DNA of 14,282 nucleotides from contig CAJTQO010000019.1 of assembly GCA_910578405.1 (NCBI GenBank), positions 17,462-31,743 of the forward strand, written 5' to 3'. Positions 13,115-14,282 of the stretch are shown piece by piece; within the stretch, counting starts at the first letter, position 1; every line of letters starts with the position of its first letter. A program made the position numbers and the translations under genes. The stretch comes from an uncultured Lachnospiraceae bacterium (lineage in GTDB: Bacteria; Bacillota; Clostridia; Lachnospirales; Lachnospiraceae). Under the pieces are notes generated by a model. It made no database searches, was not told where the DNA came from, and saw only the letters and a list, made by a program, of their open reading frames with translations.

Positions 13115-14282
13115 TTACAGGCAGCCCATATAATATGCATAAAGGTTCTGGTTTGTCTCCGTGCTGAAATGCAGCCCGTCCACCAGCTTATAGCCAACGG
13201 AATTCAAATAGCTGTGACTGTCAATCCAATGGACGTCCGGGCTAAGCCCCGCCTGCATCTGGCTGTTGAAATATTCCACCTGTTCCTCCGTTACGTAAGG
13301 GTTGTCCCACACCGGATTGACGGAAGCGTAATATACCGCCGCTCCCTTGCCGGCCCACTCTGCAGCCTTGGCGTTTACCAAAGCCAGGTAATCATTAAGA
13401 TGTCCCGGATCGTTCACTCCTAAATTAATCAAAACTTTGGAGCCTTTCCCCACACAGCCGTCTATGCGCGCTATAGCCGTATCGCTAAACCAATTGTAGC
13501 CTTTCCCGCTTTCCGCAATCCATGTGCAACTGTTTTCCCCTACGCTTTGCTGCATCTGCACAAACCGGGAATCGCCTACCATAATCACCCCCGCCGCATT
13601 CTGCACTGCCGCCTGTTGGGCCTGTTCTCCTTGCTGTTCTGCCGACGGCTGGGCCTGTTCTCCTTGCTGCTCCGCTGACGGCTGGGCCTGCTCTCCTTGC
13701 TGCTCCGCTGACGGCTGGGCTTCCCCTGCGGCTTGTCCGTTCGCTTCCTGTTGTCCAGCTCCAGACGCGCCTTCTGTCTGCTGGCCCTCCGGTTCCTCCT
13801 GCGGTTTCTCCTTTTGCAAATAACGCCCGCTCACATATGCCTTTTCTTTACCATAAGAAATCTCATACCAACCAGTATCCGCCTGCCCCGTTACCGTCAC
13901 CTGCTGCCCGCGAAGCAGCCCGCCTACCCTGTCAAAGTCCACGGCAGGCCCCTTCCTCACATTCACCGGAGACGATGCATACATAACTGCAGTCTCGCCA
14001 AAAACCGTTATTTCATAATCCGCAAGTTTGGGCTTTGTGGTTTCCTGCGCCGCTTTTTCCCCGGTTCCAGGCTTTCCTTGCGCACCGGAACTCTCCTTTG
14101 CGTCCTCCAAAGCATCCTCTTTCCCTTTTGCGTCCGCCACACTGCCATCAGCCCCATCTTCCTTTGAGCCGTCTGCCTGCGCGCCGTTTTTGCCGTCTTG
14201 CGCTTTCCCGGATGCACTTTCCTCATCCTTCATGCTTTCTTTCCCTTGTTCCTCATTTCCATCCGTCTCGCCGGCATCGCTC
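13115..14282 (-). CDS. Cell-surface SGNH hydrolase with SH3b domain (5' end missing)
   Basis: The frame stays open through the right edge, so the start and any signal peptide lie outside the window; the first Met inside is codon 14233-14231. Counting from that Met: residues 1-70 are Ala/Gly/Asp/Glu/Lys-rich and disordered; 82-140 form a bacterial SH3 domain (VNVRKGPAVDFDRVG, then GWYEISYGKEKAYVSGRYL), which usually binds peptidoglycan; 145-212 are a Gln/Ala/Glu-rich linker with three 11-residue repeats; 215-372 form an SGNH/GDSL hydrolase with Ser222 in GDSR, Gly243 in block II, Asn274 in LGVND, and Asp352 and His355 in DGLHF. Such enzymes remove acyl groups from wall polysaccharides, lipids or peptidoglycan. 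The layout fits an exported wall-bound esterase; the substrate cannot be told. The unknown small gene follows after 60 bp. Confidence 0.88.
   Translation of the reverse strand, partial: SDAGETDGNEEQGKESMKDEESASGKAQDGKNGAQADGSKEDGADGSVADAKGKEDALEDAKESSGAQGKPGTGEKAAQETTKPKLADYEITVFGETAVMYASSPVNVRKGPAVDFDRVGGLLRGQQVTVTGQADTGWYEISYGKEKAYVSGRYLQKEKPQEEPEGQQTEGASGAGQQEANGQAAGEAQPSAEQQGEQAQPSAEQQGEQAQPSAEQQGEQAQQAAVQNAAGVIMVGDSRFVQMQQSVGENSCTWIAESGKGYNWFSDTAIARIDGCVGKGSKVLINLGVNDPGHLNDYLALVNAKAAEWAGKGAAVYYASVNPVWDNPYVTEEQVEYFNSQMQAGLSPDVHWIDSHSYLNSVGYKLVDGLHFSTETNQNLYAYYMGCL
13622..13720 (-). repeat. Three tandem 33-bp repeats in the hydrolase linker
   Basis: Three head-to-tail 33-bp units encode AQPSAEQQGEQ three times. 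The two units nearest the protein N-terminus (13655-13720) are almost identical; the third (13622-13654) has a few more base changes, so the array probably grew by slippage or unequal exchange. Length is expected to vary between strains. Confidence 0.9.

Noticed and set aside
13524..13823. 99-codon plus-strand frame with repeated CSPCCSADGWA, resembling a Cys-rich metal-binding peptide
   Set aside because: It is the reverse reading of the hydrolase's 33-bp Gln/Ala/Glu repeats. The SH3b and SGNH frame is clearly the coding one.

Overview
The window looks like chromosomal DNA from a spore-forming, butyrate-producing anaerobe of the Clostridia, most likely a Lachnospiraceae relative. That assignment is inferred from gene content: phosphate butyryltransferase with butyrate kinase (terminal butyrate synthesis), both dipicolinate synthase subunits (endospore core), a pyrophosphate-type phosphofructokinase, and secA followed by prfB. 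Base composition is moderate and strong AGGAGG-type ribosome sites precede most genes. No phage, transposon, CRISPR array, tRNA or rRNA was recognised.

Layout. Bases 1-873 (+) hold the 3' end of a multi-spanning membrane protein resembling DUF6056/GT-C proteins. A 20-bp perfect hairpin separates it from the convergent secA-prfB pair (4747 down to 983, -). prfB must be read through a +1 frameshift at codons 25/26, and the in-frame stop there is TAA, not the usual TGA. secA starts from a clear sigma-A promoter in a 298-bp divergent region. The opposite promoter drives ptb-buk (5046-7066, +), which ends at a strong terminator. A Rex-like palindrome overlaps the -10 element and start point of the ptb promoter.

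From 7225 to the right edge every gene is on the minus strand. In transcription order they are: an SGNH hydrolase with an SH3b domain and 33-bp repeats (its 5' end is off the window), a small unrecognised protein, pfk with its own extended -10 promoter and its own terminator, then dpaA, dpaB and asnB. The 198-bp dpaA-dpaB gap is a polypurine tract in which dpaA's frame stays open for 53 codons after its stop. dpaA and dpaB make spore dipicolinic acid. asnB follows them and may be read with them, but that is inference.

The strongest oddity is the TAA frameshift site in prfB. Next are the Rex-like operator on ptb-buk and the purine-tract spacer inside the dipicolinate operon. No wholly new multi-gene system was seen; most genes belong to well-known families.
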